Shown in pieces: positions 46,468 to 57,416 of a DNA stretch of 64,000 nucleotides (positions are counted from its first letter, which is position 1; each line of letters starts with the position of its first letter). The position numbers were made by a program, and so were the translations under genes. The notes beneath the pieces were generated by a model. The model saw nothing but the letters and a program-made list of their open reading frames with translations. It made no database searches and was not told the origin of the DNA. Origin of the DNA: Rhodothermaeota bacterium MED-G19 (lineage in GTDB: Bacteria; Bacteroidota; Bacteroidia; Cytophagales; MED-G16); contig NTKI01000001.1 in the NCBI GenBank assembly GCA_002457315.1, positions 1-64,000 of the forward strand, given 5' to 3'.

Positions 46468-47319
46468 ATGAATTTCATATTTATTTCTTTTTTTATTTTA
46501 GGAATTTCTCTACAGAATCAAAATCATATTGTCGAGAATGAATATATAAGAGTTAATGTAACATTTAAATTAATAGAACAAACAAAGAAAAAAAACATCT
46601 ATGATGTAGACTTTTTAGTTCAAAATAAAGTTAATGAACCTTTATACTATGTGTCTAGATATACTAAATCAGAAAGTGTAAATAATCAAAATAATTTTGA
46701 TATAAATTCAAATAATGATAATATAGATGATAGTGATCTTATTGAATCTAGTGCACCCCCTCCGCTTTCATCATCAGCTTATGTAGATAGTGGAGGAGCA
46801 AAAAAAGTTGACGACACAGGTTCTTCTCAGAGAGGTGGAAGAAGAAAAATTTCTGAGCAAAAAAATGATAAAGAGGTAATTGATAAAAATGATATTATAG
46901 AATACAATTATAATTTAGGTAATGAATTATTTGAATTGTATCTGAAGGAGTCAAGAACTTCAAAGTTCACTTTAAATCCATCTAAAAGTTCAGAAAAATC
47001 ATACTACTTTAGAAATAATGAAGAATTCAATGTAAAAATTCGATTTGATAATTTAACAGAAAATGTTATTGATATAAATAATGGAAATTATAATCCGGTG
47101 GTATGTGTTATCCCAATAGATGGTCTATCTCTCAAATCAATTTTAGAAACTAATAAAAAGAATGGTCTTGATGTTGAAAAATTGAGTTTGGGTTTTTCAA
47201 AAGACACTTATTATAGTAATAAAATAAAACTTCAATTAGATAAAAATTTTCATTTGAGCATAGAAGAAGCTATTAAAAAGTATAATGAGTTACAGAAGAT
47301 TTTAAAGGATAGTTTATAG
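46468..47319 (+). CDS. Unknown exported protein with disordered Gly/Ser/Arg middle
   Basis: A 283-residue protein with a short hydrophobic N terminus (MNFIFISFFILGISLQ), probably a signal peptide. Residues about 20-65 look like beta strands (NEYIRVNVTFKLIEQ); residues 75-140 are low complexity (Asn/Asp-rich, then SSAPPPLSSSAY, then GSSQRGGRRKI). Residues 160-260 again look structured, with a C-terminal helix (SIEEAIKKYNELQKIL). I recognise no family. It stands between the dehydrogenase gene and the tRNA-Arg region with its own promoter. Codon use matches the neighbours. Confidence 0.6.
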   Translation: MNFIFISFFILGISLQNQNHIVENEYIRVNVTFKLIEQTKKKNIYDVDFLVQNKVNEPLYYVSRYTKSESVNNQNNFDINSNNDNIDDSDLIESSAPPPLSSSAYVDSGGAKKVDDTGSSQRGGRRKISEQKNDKEVIDKNDIIEYNYNLGNELFELYLKESRTSKFTLNPSKSSEKSYYFRNNEEFNVKIRFDNLTENVIDINNGNYNPVVCVIPIDGLSLKSILETNKKNGLDVEKLSLGFSKDTYYSNKIKLQLDKNFHLSIEEAIKKYNELQKILKDSL

Positions 47320-47348
47320 TGTTTTCTTAAACAATAATTTTTTAGTAT

Positions 47349-47420
47349 ATGAAAAAATTATTTAATTTTTTGCTTATTGTATCAATCTCTTCTCTTCTTC
47401 GCACTATTATTTTTGCGTGA
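47349..47420 (+). other. 23-codon orphan frame resembling a signal peptide
   Basis: The frame encodes MKKLFNFLLIVSISSLLRTI then IFA and a stop, the layout of a signal sequence with no mature protein. It starts 29 bp after the previous gene and stops 13 bp before the tRNA terminator. It is either the remnant of a lost exported-protein gene or a translated small membrane peptide. The 324-bp stretch 47320-47643 otherwise holds only the tRNA gene, its terminator and two promoter boxes. Confidence 0.3.
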
Positions 47421-47432
47421 AAAATAATATTA

Positions 47433-47463
47433 ATTAAAAAAACCCCAACAAGATGTTGAGGTT
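47433..47463 (-). terminator. Intrinsic terminator of tRNA-Arg
   Basis: On the minus strand AACCTCAACA-TCT-TGTTGGGGTT forms a 10-bp stem with one mismatch and a 3-nt loop, followed by a run of seven T. It lies 7 bp past the 3' end of the tRNA gene. Confidence 0.85.
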
Positions 47464-47470
47464 AAAAATG

Positions 47471-47544
47471 TGAACTCGGAGGGAGTCGAACCCCCAACCT
47501 CCTGGGCCGTAACCAGGTGCTCTATCCAGTTAAGCTACGAGTCC
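47471..47544 (-). tRNA. tRNA-Arg (anticodon ACG)
   Basis: The 74-nt minus-strand sequence folds as a normal cloverleaf: acceptor GGACTCG/CGAGTTC with one G-U pair, D arm GCTT/GAGC, anticodon stem CCTGG/CCAGG with loop TTACGGC (anticodon ACG, read as ICG after deamination, so decoding CGU/CGC/CGA), a 5-nt variable loop, and T arm GGGGG/CCCTC around TTCGACT. The discriminator base is A and the CCA end is not encoded (next bases CAT). Confidence 0.95.
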
Positions 47545-47554
47545 ATTATATAAG

Positions 47555-47562
47555 CAAATTTA
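47555..47562 (-). promoter_or_regulatory. -7 box for tRNA-Arg
   Basis: Minus strand TAAATTTG matches TAnnTTTG exactly and ends 10 nt before the tRNA 5' end, a fitting distance for a short 5' leader. The -33 element is not clear. Confidence 0.5.
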
Positions 47563-47617
47563 ACAATTAATAACAAGTACTATTTCTATAAACTTTACAT
47601 AATATCATATTATAGCA

Positions 47618-47625
47618 TATATTTG
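47618..47625 (+). promoter_or_regulatory. -7 box for the beta-barrel protein gene
   Basis: TATATTTG matches TAnnTTTG exactly, 18 nt before the ATG at 47644, with CTTTAC at about the -33 distance. The predicted leader is about 13 nt. Confidence 0.5.
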
Positions 47626-47643
47626 CCGAGTAATTAAAAAACG

Positions 47644-48354
47644 ATGAGAATTATAACTTTAATTTTACTTTTATATTTCCCATTTACAGCCTTTTCTCAA
47701 GATGCTGTTGAGAAAAAAAATAATATTAATTTACCAGGTTATCTTAAATTAAATTTTGGTTTTACATTTTTAGAAGACAATAATCATTCTTTACAGTCTG
47801 ATATTTTTCCTTCAAGATCACTTGATGTTTTTTACTCAAAGCCTATTTTCTTAGGCAATGATTTTTCTATTAACCCTGGTCTTGGAATATCTAATGATAG
47901 ACTTTCATTTTCTAATGATGTTACGTTATCAGAAATAACAGATGTTGATGGTATTAATCAGATTATAGTTGACACTCTTTCTTTTTCTCCTAATAAGAAC
48001 TCATTGAAGGGAACTTATCTTATGGTTCCTATAGATTTTAAATATTATTTTGGTTCAGGTAATCTTGATAAAAGAAGATTTTTTATAGGTATTGGCGCTG
48101 AATTTGGTTTTCTTCTTAATTCATCTACAAAGGTTAAACAGACTATTAATAATATAGCAAACACAACTAAGTTGAAAAAAGATTTCGGGTTGAATGATTT
48201 TAAATATGGAGTCGCTTTCCAAGTAGGTGTTGGAAACTTTAATATTTATTATAAAAAACATCTGTCTAATTTATTTGATAAGAATTCTTTGCCACTCTAT
48301 GAAAATAATAACCCAACTATAAATAAAGTCGGTATATCTTTTTCTTTGTTTTAA
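47644..48354 (+). CDS. Outer-membrane beta-barrel protein, PorT-like fold
   Basis: A 236-residue exported protein (signal MRIITLILLLYFPFTAFSQ). The mature sequence has alternating strands separated by polar turns, with typical pieces LPGYLKLNFGFTFLED, FSINPGLGISNDRLSF, LMVPIDFKYYFGSG, RRFFIGIGAEFGFLLNSST, KYGVAFQVGVGNFNIYYK, and ends in a C-terminal Phe (VGISFSLF) as expected for an outer-membrane barrel. It resembles the PorT-family barrels common in Bacteroidota. The role is unknown. The end overlaps convergent rpoN by 4 bp. Confidence 0.75.
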   Translation: MRIITLILLLYFPFTAFSQDAVEKKNNINLPGYLKLNFGFTFLEDNNHSLQSDIFPSRSLDVFYSKPIFLGNDFSINPGLGISNDRLSFSNDVTLSEITDVDGINQIIVDTLSFSPNKNSLKGTYLMVPIDFKYYFGSGNLDKRRFFIGIGAEFGFLLNSSTKVKQTINNIANTTKLKKDFGLNDFKYGVAFQVGVGNFNIYYKKHLSNLFDKNSLPLYENNNPTINKVGISFSLF

Positions 48355-49727
48355 TATTCTCTTCTTAACCTTGCAACAGGTATACTAAGTTGCTCTCTGT
48401 ATTTTGTGACAGTCCTTCTTGCAACTTGATATCCTTTCTCTTGAAGTATTTTTTCTATTTGATCATCAGAATACGGTGATGTTTTATTTTCTTCTTTAAT
48501 TATTTTCTTTAAATAATTTTTTACCACTCGACTACTAACTAATTCATCACCTTTTTTTATAGTTGATTCTGAAAAGAAATATTTTAAAGGAAAAACCCCA
48601 AAATCAGTTTGTACAACTTTATTACTAACTATTCTACTCACTGTTGATATGTCCATCTTAATTATTTCTGCTATATTTTTTAAAATCATTGGTTTCAAGT
48701 CATTTTCATCTCCATCTTCAAAAAACTTTAACTGAAGTTTTAGGATTGTATTCATTGTTTTTAGAAGAGTATTATTTCTCTGGTTTAAAGCATCAACAAA
48801 CCATTGAGCTGACTCAATTTTTTTCTTAATGAACTCATATGATTTTTTAGTCTCGCTATCTTTATTTTTTTTACTCTTAAGCTCGTCATATATTGAGACA
48901 TATTTTTTATTAATATTTATTTTTCTATTCCCTGAAGCTAGATCTACTATAAATTCTTCGTTATTTTTTTTTATAATAAAATCTGGAATTAAAAACTCAG
49001 TTACCTCTGAATCTTCTAATCCACCAGAAGGCTTTGGGTTTAAAGTTTTTATAAAGTTAAATGCATCATTAATTTCAATCTTACTTTCTTCAAACTTATT
49101 ATATATTTTATCAAATTGCTTTTTTTTAAAATCTGTGAAACAATTACTTAAAACTTTTTTTGCTAAAATATGTTTATTCTTTAATTCTTGCATTCCATCA
49201 ATTTGAAGAATTAAACATTCCTCTATATTTCTAGCTCCAATTCCAGGGGGTTCTAATGTTTGAATTTTTAATAATACTTCTTCAATTTCATTATAACTAT
49301 ACTCTATGTTTTCGGAAAAGGCTATGTCATCAATAATAGATTCTAAATCTCTTCTAAGATAACCATCATTATCTAATGTCCCGATTATCTGATTTGCAAT
49401 TGTAATTTCATCTTTATCTAGGTTGAGATAGTTTATTTGAGTTAATAAACTTTCTCTAAAAGATTCAATGTTGGAAATATTTGATTCTTTTGAGAACCCA
49501 GAGAATTCACTATCTCTCTTCTGGGAGTAATTATAATTTTCATTATTTGAAATTTCAACTTCTTCATTTCTATTATTCTCAGTTTCTTCTAAAGCAGGAT
49601 TGTCTTCTAGTTCTTTTTTAATCTCTGAATCAATATTAGAATTAGATAATTGCAACAACTTGATAAATTGAATTTGTTGAGGAGTAAGCTTTTGAGAATG
49701 ATTTTGTCTTAGTTCTAACCTTTGCAT
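48351..49727 (-). CDS. rpoN: RNA polymerase sigma-54 factor
   Basis: Alternative sigma factor that recognises -24 GG/-12 GC promoters and needs an AAA+ activator to open DNA. The 458 residues show the N-terminal activator-interacting region (QKLTPQQIQFIKLLQLSNSNIDSEI), an acidic linker, the core-binding domain (LNPKPSGG), the helix-turn-helix segment (DISTVSRIVSNK) and the C-terminal RpoN box ARRTVTKYREQL. It pairs with asnS in divergent orientation. No enhancer-binding activator gene is in the window. Possible target promoters lie upstream of dnaK and grpE here. Confidence 0.96.
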   Translation of the reverse strand: MQRLELRQNHSQKLTPQQIQFIKLLQLSNSNIDSEIKKELEDNPALEETENNRNEEVEISNNENYNYSQKRDSEFSGFSKESNISNIESFRESLLTQINYLNLDKDEITIANQIIGTLDNDGYLRRDLESIIDDIAFSENIEYSYNEIEEVLLKIQTLEPPGIGARNIEECLILQIDGMQELKNKHILAKKVLSNCFTDFKKKQFDKIYNKFEESKIEINDAFNFIKTLNPKPSGGLEDSEVTEFLIPDFIIKKNNEEFIVDLASGNRKININKKYVSIYDELKSKKNKDSETKKSYEFIKKKIESAQWFVDALNQRNNTLLKTMNTILKLQLKFFEDGDENDLKPMILKNIAEIIKMDISTVSRIVSNKVVQTDFGVFPLKYFFSESTIKKGDELVSSRVVKNYLKKIIKEENKTSPYSDDQIEKILQEKGYQVARRTVTKYREQLSIPVARLRREY

Positions 49728-49745
49728 TATAAATTATTTGATTTA

Positions 49746-49753
49746 CAAATTTA
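49746..49753 (-). promoter_or_regulatory. -7 box for rpoN
   Basis: Minus strand TAAATTTG, exact TAnnTTTG match, 18 nt before the rpoN ATG. It lies in the 87-bp gap shared with divergent asnS. Confidence 0.45.
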
Positions 49754-49814
49754 TTATAATTAGTCTATTCTTTGAAATAAGATTAAATTATACTTTTTTT
49801 ACGACTTATTTAAT

Positions 49815-51242
49815 ATGGATAAAGAGAGAATAAAAATTATTTTGATTACTGAGAAACATTTTGAGTCAGAAATTAGTGTTTCAGGTTGGGTAAGGACAAA
49901 GAGACAAAGTAAAAATGTTTCTTTTATCTCACTCAATGATGGTTCAACTATCAATAGTTTGCAGGTGGTACTTGATATGAATGATTTTGACTTAAAACTA
50001 GTTGATGAAATAAATTCTGGCACATCATTGAGTGTTTCTGGTAAACTTGTTAAAAGTGAAGGTAAAAATCAAGCTTTTGAGTTGATAGCAAGTAATTTAA
50101 AAATTCTTGGAAAGTCAGACCCTGATGAATATCCTATTCAGCCAAAAAGACATTCATTTGAATTCTTAAGAGAAGTAGCTCATTTAAGACCAAGAACAAA
50201 TACGTTTAGTTCAATTTTTAGGATTAGACATTCTATTATATTCGCCATTCATAAATTTTTTAATGATAAAGGGTTTTATAATATTCATACTCCAATTATA
50301 ACTTCTTCTGATGCTGAAGGTGCAGGTGAGATGTTCAAAGTGACTTCTTTAGATTTAGATAAGAAAAATATTGACTTTAAGGACGATTTTTTTTCTAAGC
50401 CTGTCAACCTTACTGTTTCGGGGCAATTAAATGCTGAATTAGGAGCACTTGCTCTATCTGAGGTTTATACTTTTGGACCTACATTCAGAGCAGAAAACTC
50501 TAATACATCTAAGCACTTATCAGAATTCTGGATGATAGAACCTGAAATGGCATTTTATGACATTGAAGATAACATGAACCTTGCTGAAGAAATGTTAAAG
50601 TACGTGATTAAGTATGTTTTGAATAACTGTAATGATGATCTAGTATTTTTAGAAAATTTAGAGAAAAATGAAGAAAAGTCGCTTCCTCAGATCCAGAGAA
50701 ATGAATTCCCTCTTATTGAAAGACTTTCAAAAATAACTGATAGTAATTTTAATAGGGTATCATATACTGATGCATTTAATATATTAAGAAACTCTAAACC
50801 AAATAAAAAGGGTAAGTTTAAATTTAAAGTAGATGAGTGGGGGATTGATTTTCAATCTGAACACGAAAGATATTTAGTTGAAAAACATTTTAAAAACCCT
50901 GTTATCGTTATAGATTACCCTAAAGACATTAAAGCTTTTTATATGAGAAGCAATGAAGACAATAAAACTGTAGCCGCTATGGATGTGTTATTTCCAATTG
51001 TTGGTGAAATAATAGGAGGATCACAAAGAGAAGAAAGACTTGATATGTTAACTAAGAGAATGGATGAAATGAATGTTTCTAAGAAAGACCTCTCATGGTA
51101 TCTCGACACCAGAAAATTTGGGACAGTTGTTCACTCTGGTTTTGGACTTGGTCTAGAAAGACTAGTTCAATTCATAACCGGGATGAAAAATATTCGAGAT
51201 GTAATTCCTTTTCCTAGAACCCCAGGAAACTGTAATTATTAA
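49815..51242 (+). CDS. asnS: Asparagine--tRNA ligase
   Basis: Class IIb aminoacyl-tRNA synthetase charging tRNA-Asn. The 475 residues comprise an N-terminal OB-fold anticodon-binding domain (about 15-110: VSGWVRTKRQSKNVSFISLNDGS) and a catalytic domain with motif 2 (GPTFRAENSNTSKHLSEFWMIEPEMAF) and motif 3 (GFGLGLERLVQFITGMKNIRDVIPFPR). The ending PRTPGNCNY and the HLAEFWMxE form separate it from AspRS. It stops 3 bp before the dnaK stop. Confidence 0.96.
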   Translation: MDKERIKIILITEKHFESEISVSGWVRTKRQSKNVSFISLNDGSTINSLQVVLDMNDFDLKLVDEINSGTSLSVSGKLVKSEGKNQAFELIASNLKILGKSDPDEYPIQPKRHSFEFLREVAHLRPRTNTFSSIFRIRHSIIFAIHKFFNDKGFYNIHTPIITSSDAEGAGEMFKVTSLDLDKKNIDFKDDFFSKPVNLTVSGQLNAELGALALSEVYTFGPTFRAENSNTSKHLSEFWMIEPEMAFYDIEDNMNLAEEMLKYVIKYVLNNCNDDLVFLENLEKNEEKSLPQIQRNEFPLIERLSKITDSNFNRVSYTDAFNILRNSKPNKKGKFKFKVDEWGIDFQSEHERYLVEKHFKNPVIVIDYPKDIKAFYMRSNEDNKTVAAMDVLFPIVGEIIGGSQREERLDMLTKRMDEMNVSKKDLSWYLDTRKFGTVVHSGFGLGLERLVQFITGMKNIRDVIPFPRTPGNCNY

Positions 51243-51245
51243 AAA

Positions 51246-53177
51246 TTATTTTTTTTCATCCTTAACTTCTTCGAAGTCAACATCTGATATATCATCTCCT
51301 TTGTTATCATCTTTTTTGTCTCCTTTTGGGCCACCTTTAGGTTCTTCACCCCCTGCTGCTTGCTGCTCTTGAGTTGCTTTATACATCTCTTGACTTGCAG
51401 CTTCCCATGATTTATTTAATGCCTCAACAGCTGTATCTATCTCATCAATCTTTTGTTCTTTATGAATAGCTTTTAGCTTTTCTAATGAATCTTCAATTGA
51501 TTTTTTATTAGGTTCAGATAATTTATCACCAAACTCTTTAAGCTGTTTTTCTGTTTGAAAAATTAGTCCATCAGCTGTATTTAATTTATCAACTTTCTCT
51601 CTCTCTTTTTTATCTGTTTCTTCATTAGCTTTAGCTTCATCTTTCATCTTACTTATTTCTTCTTCAGTAAGACCTGAGGATGCCTCAATTCTAATGTTTT
51701 GTTCTTTACCAGTACCTTTATCTTTAGCAGATACATTTAATATTCCGTTAGCATCAATATCAAAAGTTACCTCAACTTGAGGGACTCCTCTAGGTGCTGG
51801 TGGAATACCGTCTAGATGAAACCTACCAATTGTTTTATTGTCTTTAGCCATTGGTCTTTCGCCTTGGAGAACATGAATCTCTACTGCGGGCTGATTATCA
51901 GCAGCAGTTGAAAATGTTTCTGATTTTTTAGTAGGAATAGTTGTATTAGACTCTATTAATTTTGTAAATACACCATTCAACGTCTCAATACCAAGAGATA
52001 ATGGAGTGACATCAAGTAAAAGAACATCTTTCACTTCTCCAGTAAGGACACCACCTTGAATTGCAGCTCCAACTGCAACAACTTCATCTGGATTTACACC
52101 TTTTGATGGTTTCTTTTTAAAAAACTTTTCAACTTCTTCCTGAATTTTTGGAATTCTAGTTGAGCCACCTACTAATATAATTTCATCAATTTCTGACACA
52201 TTCATTTTTGCGTCTTTAAGAGCTTTAGAGCATGGATCTAATGTCCTTTCAACAAGCTTTTGAGATAGTTGTTCAAACTTTGATCTTGATAGAGTTTTCA
52301 CTAAATGTTTTGGCACACCGTCTACTGGCATAATATAAGGAAGATTTATTTCTGTAGATGTTGAACTCGATAACTCTATTTTTGCCTTTTCTGCACCTTC
52401 TTTTAATCTTTGAAGTGCCATTGGATCCTTTCTAAGGTCAATACCTTCATCTTTTTTAAATTCATCTGCTAACCAGTCAATTAGTATGCTATCAAAGTCA
52501 TCACCACCTAAATGTACATCTCCGTTAGTTGACTTTACTTCGAAAACTCCATCACCTAACTCAAGTATAGATATATCAAAAGTTCCACCACCCAAATCAT
52601 ATACAGCAATTCTTAGGTCTTTATCTTTTTTATCTAGGCCATAAGCAAGTGCTGCAGCTGTTGGTTCATTTATAATTCTTTTAACATCAAGCCCAGCAAT
52701 TGTCCCCGCTTCCTTTGTTGCTTGTCTCTCAGAATCGTTAAAATATGCTGGAACAGTAATTACAGCTTCTTTTACTTCTGAGCCAAGATAATCTTCTGCA
52801 GTAGATTTCATCTTTTGAAGAATCATTGCAGATATTTCTTGAGGTGTGTATTTTCTTGATCCAATTTTAACTCTTACTGTATTATTTGTACCTTTTTCTA
52901 CTTCATAGGATAAATTTCTTTTCTCTTCATTAATATCTGAAAACTTTTTACCCATAAATCTTTTAACGGAGTTAATGGTGTTCTGAGGGTTTGTAATTGC
53001 TTGTCTTTTAGCTGGATCTCCAACTTTTCTCTCTCCTTTACCATCATCAAGAAATGCAACTATTGACGGTGTAGTTCTTTTTCCTTCACTATTAGGTATA
53101 ACGACTGGTTCGTTACCTTCCATCACGGAAACACATGAATTAGTGGTTCCTAAATCAATTCCAATAATTTTACTCAT
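51246..53177 (-). CDS. dnaK: Chaperone protein DnaK (Hsp70)
   Basis: ATP-driven chaperone working with DnaJ and GrpE. The 643 residues begin [19 protein letters not shown], with the ATPase phosphate and adenosine motifs ([12 protein letters not shown] form: [25 protein letters not shown]), the linker [15 protein letters not shown] and a peptide-binding domain, ending in an acidic [10 protein letters not shown]-type tail with a Gly/Lys-rich stretch. I start at 53177; the open frame extends 12 residues further up through the promoter-like element. It is separated from grpE-dnaJ by a histidine kinase gene and atpDC but shares an upstream element with grpE. Confidence 0.97.
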   Translation of the reverse strand: MSKIIGIDLGTTNSCVSVMEGNEPVVIPNSEGKRTTPSIVAFLDDGKGERKVGDPAKRQAITNPQNTINSVKRFMGKKFSDINEEKRNLSYEVEKGTNNTVRVKIGSRKYTPQEISAMILQKMKSTAEDYLGSEVKEAVITVPAYFNDSERQATKEAGTIAGLDVKRIINEPTAAALAYGLDKKDKDLRIAVYDLGGGTFDISILELGDGVFEVKSTNGDVHLGGDDFDSILIDWLADEFKKDEGIDLRKDPMALQRLKEGAEKAKIELSSSTSTEINLPYIMPVDGVPKHLVKTLSRSKFEQLSQKLVERTLDPCSKALKDAKMNVSEIDEIILVGGSTRIPKIQEEVEKFFKKKPSKGVNPDEVVAVGAAIQGGVLTGEVKDVLLLDVTPLSLGIETLNGVFTKLIESNTTIPTKKSETFSTAADNQPAVEIHVLQGERPMAKDNKTIGRFHLDGIPPAPRGVPQVEVTFDIDANGILNVSAKDKGTGKEQNIRIEASSGLTEEEISKMKDEAKANEETDKKEREKVDKLNTADGLIFQTEKQLKEFGDKLSEPNKKSIEDSLEKLKAIHKEQKIDEIDTAVEALNKSWEAASQEMYKATQEQQAAGGEEPKGGPKGDKKDDNKGDDISDVDFEEVKDEKK

Positions 53178-53208
53178 AATATTATAATTTATTTTCAGAA
53201 TATAATAT

Positions 53209-53226
53209 GACAAAAACTATGCCAAA
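53209..53226 (-). promoter_or_regulatory. Sigma-54-like promoter element upstream of dnaK
   Basis: Minus strand TTTGGCATAGTTTTTGTC. TGGCA is a perfect -24 core; 12 nt after GG stands GT (the consensus -12 has GC). The same element, 14 of 18 bases identical, lies before grpE. The predicted transcript start is near 53198, about 20 nt before the ATG. Confidence 0.45.
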
Positions 53227-53235
53227 TAGGATATA

Positions 53236-53248
53236 TGACAAAATGTCA
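53236..53248. promoter_or_regulatory. Palindrome upstream of the dnaK element
   Basis: TGACA-AAA-TGTCA, 5-bp arms, 9 nt upstream of the TTTGGCA element and directly after the atpC stop. A near-identical palindrome (GWCAAAATGWC form) lies 11 nt upstream of the same element before grpE. Confidence 0.4.
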
Positions 53249-53249
53249 G

Positions 53250-53486
53250 TTATTTTTCAATTAATGCGCTGACCTTGTTTTCTAGTACTTCTACTATTCC
53301 ACCTTTTATTTCTAATGAATTTGTTGTTGATTTTTCTGAGTAAACTATTTTACCATCTGAAAGGGAACTTATTATTGGAGCGTGATTATTTAAAACTTGA
53401 AATTGACCCTTAACTCCTGGTAAGATAACAGAATCAACATCCCCACTAAATATTTTTTCATCAGCAGATAAAATTTCTAAGAGCAT
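53250..53486 (-). CDS. atpC: ATP synthase epsilon subunit, short form
   Basis: Central-stalk subunit of F1. Only 78 residues: the N-terminal beta-sandwich is complete (LLEILSADEKIFSGDVDSVILPGVKGQFQVLNNHAP, then GGIVEVLENKVSALIE), while the C-terminal helical hairpin that inhibits ATP hydrolysis in E. coli (about 138 aa) is missing. Bacteroidota epsilon subunits are generally of this short type. It is 7 bp after atpD and the pair is apart from the other ATP synthase genes, which are not in the window. Confidence 0.92.
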   Translation of the reverse strand: MLLEILSADEKIFSGDVDSVILPGVKGQFQVLNNHAPIISSLSDGKIVYSEKSTTNSLEIKGGIVEVLENKVSALIEK

Positions 53487-53493
53487 AAAACTA

Positions 53494-55014
<1,521 letters not shown>

Positions 55015-55032
55015 TTAAAAAATATAGTAGTG

Positions 55033-55063
55033 CGAAATTAAATTATAAATACAATTTTACAAA
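55033..55063 (-). promoter_or_regulatory. Promoter for atpDC with TTTG-N19-TAATTTCG
   Basis: On the minus strand TTTG (55063-55060), 19-nt spacer, TAATTTCG (55040-55033; one mismatch to TAnnTTTG). The predicted start is near 55028, leaving a leader of about 34 nt before atpD. Confidence 0.5.
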
Positions 55064-55091
55064 GCCATAATACAAGATATTTCTAAGTTTT

Positions 55092-56261
55092 TTATTCTTG
55101 TTTCATTAACTCAATTCTTATTGTTGTTTTAATGTTTTTAATTGACTCTTTTACATAAATTATACCTTTATGATAATGGGATATAATTCTATAGGCTAGT
55201 GCAAGACCTAATCCCCAACCTCTTGTCTTTGTAGTATATCCTGGATTAAATATTTTTTTAAATTCAGTCTTTTTTATTCCAATACCACTATCTGTAAACT
55301 CAACAATTATTTTATTGTTTTTTTCAAAAAGTTTTATGTTTATTTTTCCGTTTTTACCTACTGCATCAATAGAATTTTTATATAAATTTTCTATAACCCA
55401 ACCAAAAAGTTGTTCATTAATTTCATAATTAACTTCATCTAAATTAAGATTAGTTTTTATCTCTGATGAAATTCTTTTCTTTAGGTAATCAATATTATTA
55501 GAAATAATATTTTTTAAATTTCTTTTCTTCAACTTGGGTTTAGAGCCTATTCCTGAGAATCTGTCAGTTATAATTTTTAGTCTTTTTAAATCTTTTTCAA
55601 CCTCAGAACTTGCCTGTTTTTTATATATTTTACTTTTTGATTTGATATATTCATTCCAGGCTATAAGAGATGAAAGGGGAGTTCCCAATTGGTGAGCTGT
55701 TTCTTTTGCTAAACCAGTCCATAGCTGATCTTTCTCTGATTTATTTGAATAATAAAGAATTAGATATATTGATAATAATATTAGAATTATTAGTGCAGAG
55801 ATAAAATAAGGAGCAACAATAATTATATCAAGAATTTGTGAGTTTTTGTAGTATATGAATTGATAATCAATAATATCTCCTTTACTATCATAAATATTGA
55901 TTTTTATAGGCTCATATTGATTTTGCATAGAAGAAAATTCTTCCATAATTTTTTCTTTACTTCCTTCAGAATCTTCATTTAAAATATTTTTATGTTCAAT
56001 AATATTTTTTTCTTTATCAGTTATTATGACAGGTATAGTGTGATTTTCTATTAAGATATCATCTGCAAATAAAGTCACAAGATTATATTCATTATTAGTT
56101 ACTAGCTCAATAAACTTAGCATATCGTTCAATTGTAGAAGTCTCTCTTTTCTTAATTTCTGAAATAATTATTTTGGAGAAGTGTAAAAGAGATAGAATGA
56201 ATATAGCTACTACTATGATAAATAGCCATCTTAACTTTTTTTGGTATTTTATGTTTTTCAA
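55092..56261 (-). CDS. Membrane sensor histidine kinase, orphan
   Basis: A 389-residue two-component sensor. Two membrane spans (about 12-34 and 148-171) flank a periplasmic sensor region of about 110 residues. The kinase core has the phosphoacceptor His190 in the H box KETAHQLGTPLSSL, N box ENLYKNSIDAVG, G1 DSGIGI, F box region IFNPGYTTK and G2 GLGLALAYRI. No response regulator gene is next to it; neighbours are dnaJ upstream and atpD downstream. The signal sensed is unknown. Confidence 0.9.
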   Translation of the reverse strand: MKNIKYQKKLRWLFIIVVAIFILSLLHFSKIIISEIKKRETSTIERYAKFIELVTNNEYNLVTLFADDILIENHTIPVIITDKEKNIIEHKNILNEDSEGSKEKIMEEFSSMQNQYEPIKINIYDSKGDIIDYQFIYYKNSQILDIIIVAPYFISALIILILLSIYLILYYSNKSEKDQLWTGLAKETAHQLGTPLSSLIAWNEYIKSKSKIYKKQASSEVEKDLKRLKIITDRFSGIGSKPKLKKRNLKNIISNNIDYLKKRISSEIKTNLNLDEVNYEINEQLFGWVIENLYKNSIDAVGKNGKINIKLFEKNNKIIVEFTDSGIGIKKTEFKKIFNPGYTTKTRGWGLGLALAYRIISHYHKGIIYVKESIKNIKTTIRIELMKQE

Positions 56262-56300
56262 GCTATAAAGCTAATTAAATAAATTTATGGCCTTAAAAAA

Positions 56301-57416
56301 TTAACTCATGAAATCTCTTATTTTTTCAAAGAAACCTTTATCAGATTTGCCAGGACTTGGCTTGAAATTTTTAGAGTTTTTTAATTGAGATAAAATCTTG
56401 ACTTCCTCTTGTGTTAATTTCTTTGGAGTCCAAATATTAACATGAATAAGTTGATCACCAGCTATAGAACTATTTATATCTTTTATTCCTTTTCCTCTAA
56501 GTCTGAAAATTTTACCTCCTTGTGTGCCAGGCGGAATTTTAATTTTCACCTTTCCTGTGAGCGTAGGAACTTGAAGTTCATTACCAAGAGCTGCATCCGT
56601 GAAATTAATATATAGATCATAGACCACATTATTACCATCTCTTTTAAAATTATCATCTTCTTTTTCTTCTATCAGAATCAATAGGTCCCCTGGAATTCCT
56701 CCGCCTGGTGACTCATTTCCTTTCGCAGTCATTGATAGTTGCATTCCATCCCCAACTCCTGAGGGAATATTAATTTTTAAAATTTCTTCTTTAAATTGTA
56801 ATCCAGTGCTGTCTACTCCAGGGGGTTTATTATCAATTGTTTGCCCCTTACCATTACATTGGTTACATGATGAAGAAGAAACCATCTGACCTAACATAGT
56901 ATTTACAACTTTACTTACTTTACCTGTGCCGTTACAAATACTACAATTTTTAAAAGTTACCCCAGGAGCAGTAACTAATCTTTTTACTTTAATTTTCTTT
57001 TCAATTCCTGTTGCTATTTCTTGAATAGTAAGTTTAAGTTTTATCCTTAGGTTTTTGCCCTTATTTCTTTGTTGTCCTCTTCCACCACCAAAAAAACTAT
57101 CAAAAGGACTGCCTCCACCAAAAATATCTCCAAACTGCTCAAAAATATCTTCAACATTCATTCCGCCACCAGAGAATCCACCAGGGCCTCCTCTTAAGCC
57201 ATCATGGCCAAACCTATCATATTTTTGTTTTTTCTCAGGGTTACTTAGTGCTTCATAAGCTTCTGCAGCTTCTTTAAATTTTTCTTCCGCAGATTTATCG
57301 TCTGGGTTTTTATCAGGATGATATTTTATTGCAACTTTTCTGTAAGCCTTTTTAATGTCTGCTTGAGATGCAGATTTATTAACTCCTAGAATATCGTAAA
57401 AATCTCTTTTAGACAT
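56301..57416 (-). CDS. dnaJ: Chaperone protein DnaJ (Hsp40), reduced zinc domain
   Basis: Co-chaperone that delivers substrates to DnaK and stimulates its ATPase. The 371 residues start with a J domain ([17 protein letters not shown] in [10 protein letters not shown]), a Gly/Phe-rich stretch ([24 protein letters not shown]), a zinc region and the C-terminal substrate domains. The zinc region has only two CxxCxGxG motifs ([16 protein letters not shown]) instead of four, so at most one zinc site; flavobacterial DnaJ proteins share this, as I recall. The start shares one base with the grpE stop. Confidence 0.95.
   Translation of the reverse strand: MSKRDFYDILGVNKSASQADIKKAYRKVAIKYHPDKNPDDKSAEEKFKEAAEAYEALSNPEKKQKYDRFGHDGLRGGPGGFSGGGMNVEDIFEQFGDIFGGGSPFDSFFGGGRGQQRNKGKNLRIKLKLTIQEIATGIEKKIKVKRLVTAPGVTFKNCSICNGTGKVSKVVNTMLGQMVSSSSCNQCNGKGQTIDNKPPGVDSTGLQFKEEILKINIPSGVGDGMQLSMTAKGNESPGGGIPGDLLILIEEKEDDNFKRDGNNVVYDLYINFTDAALGNELQVPTLTGKVKIKIPPGTQGGKIFRLRGKGIKDINSSIAGDQLIHVNIWTPKKLTQEEVKILSQLKNSKNFKPSPGKSDKGFFEKIRDFMS

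Noticed and set aside
53178-53213. 12-residue N-terminal extension of DnaK
   Set aside because: DnaK begins with M[11 protein letters not shown]; the extension would be translated from the promoter-like element shared with grpE.
53178-53249. CIRCE or sigma-32 heat-shock promoter before dnaK
   Set aside because: No TTAGCACTC-N9-GAGTGCTAA and no CTTGAA/CCCCAT-type boxes are present there or before grpE.
57055-57258. Proline-rich rightward frame opposite dnaJ
   Set aside because: It is the antisense reading of the Gly/Phe-rich stretch of DnaJ; its composition is a by-product of glycine codons.
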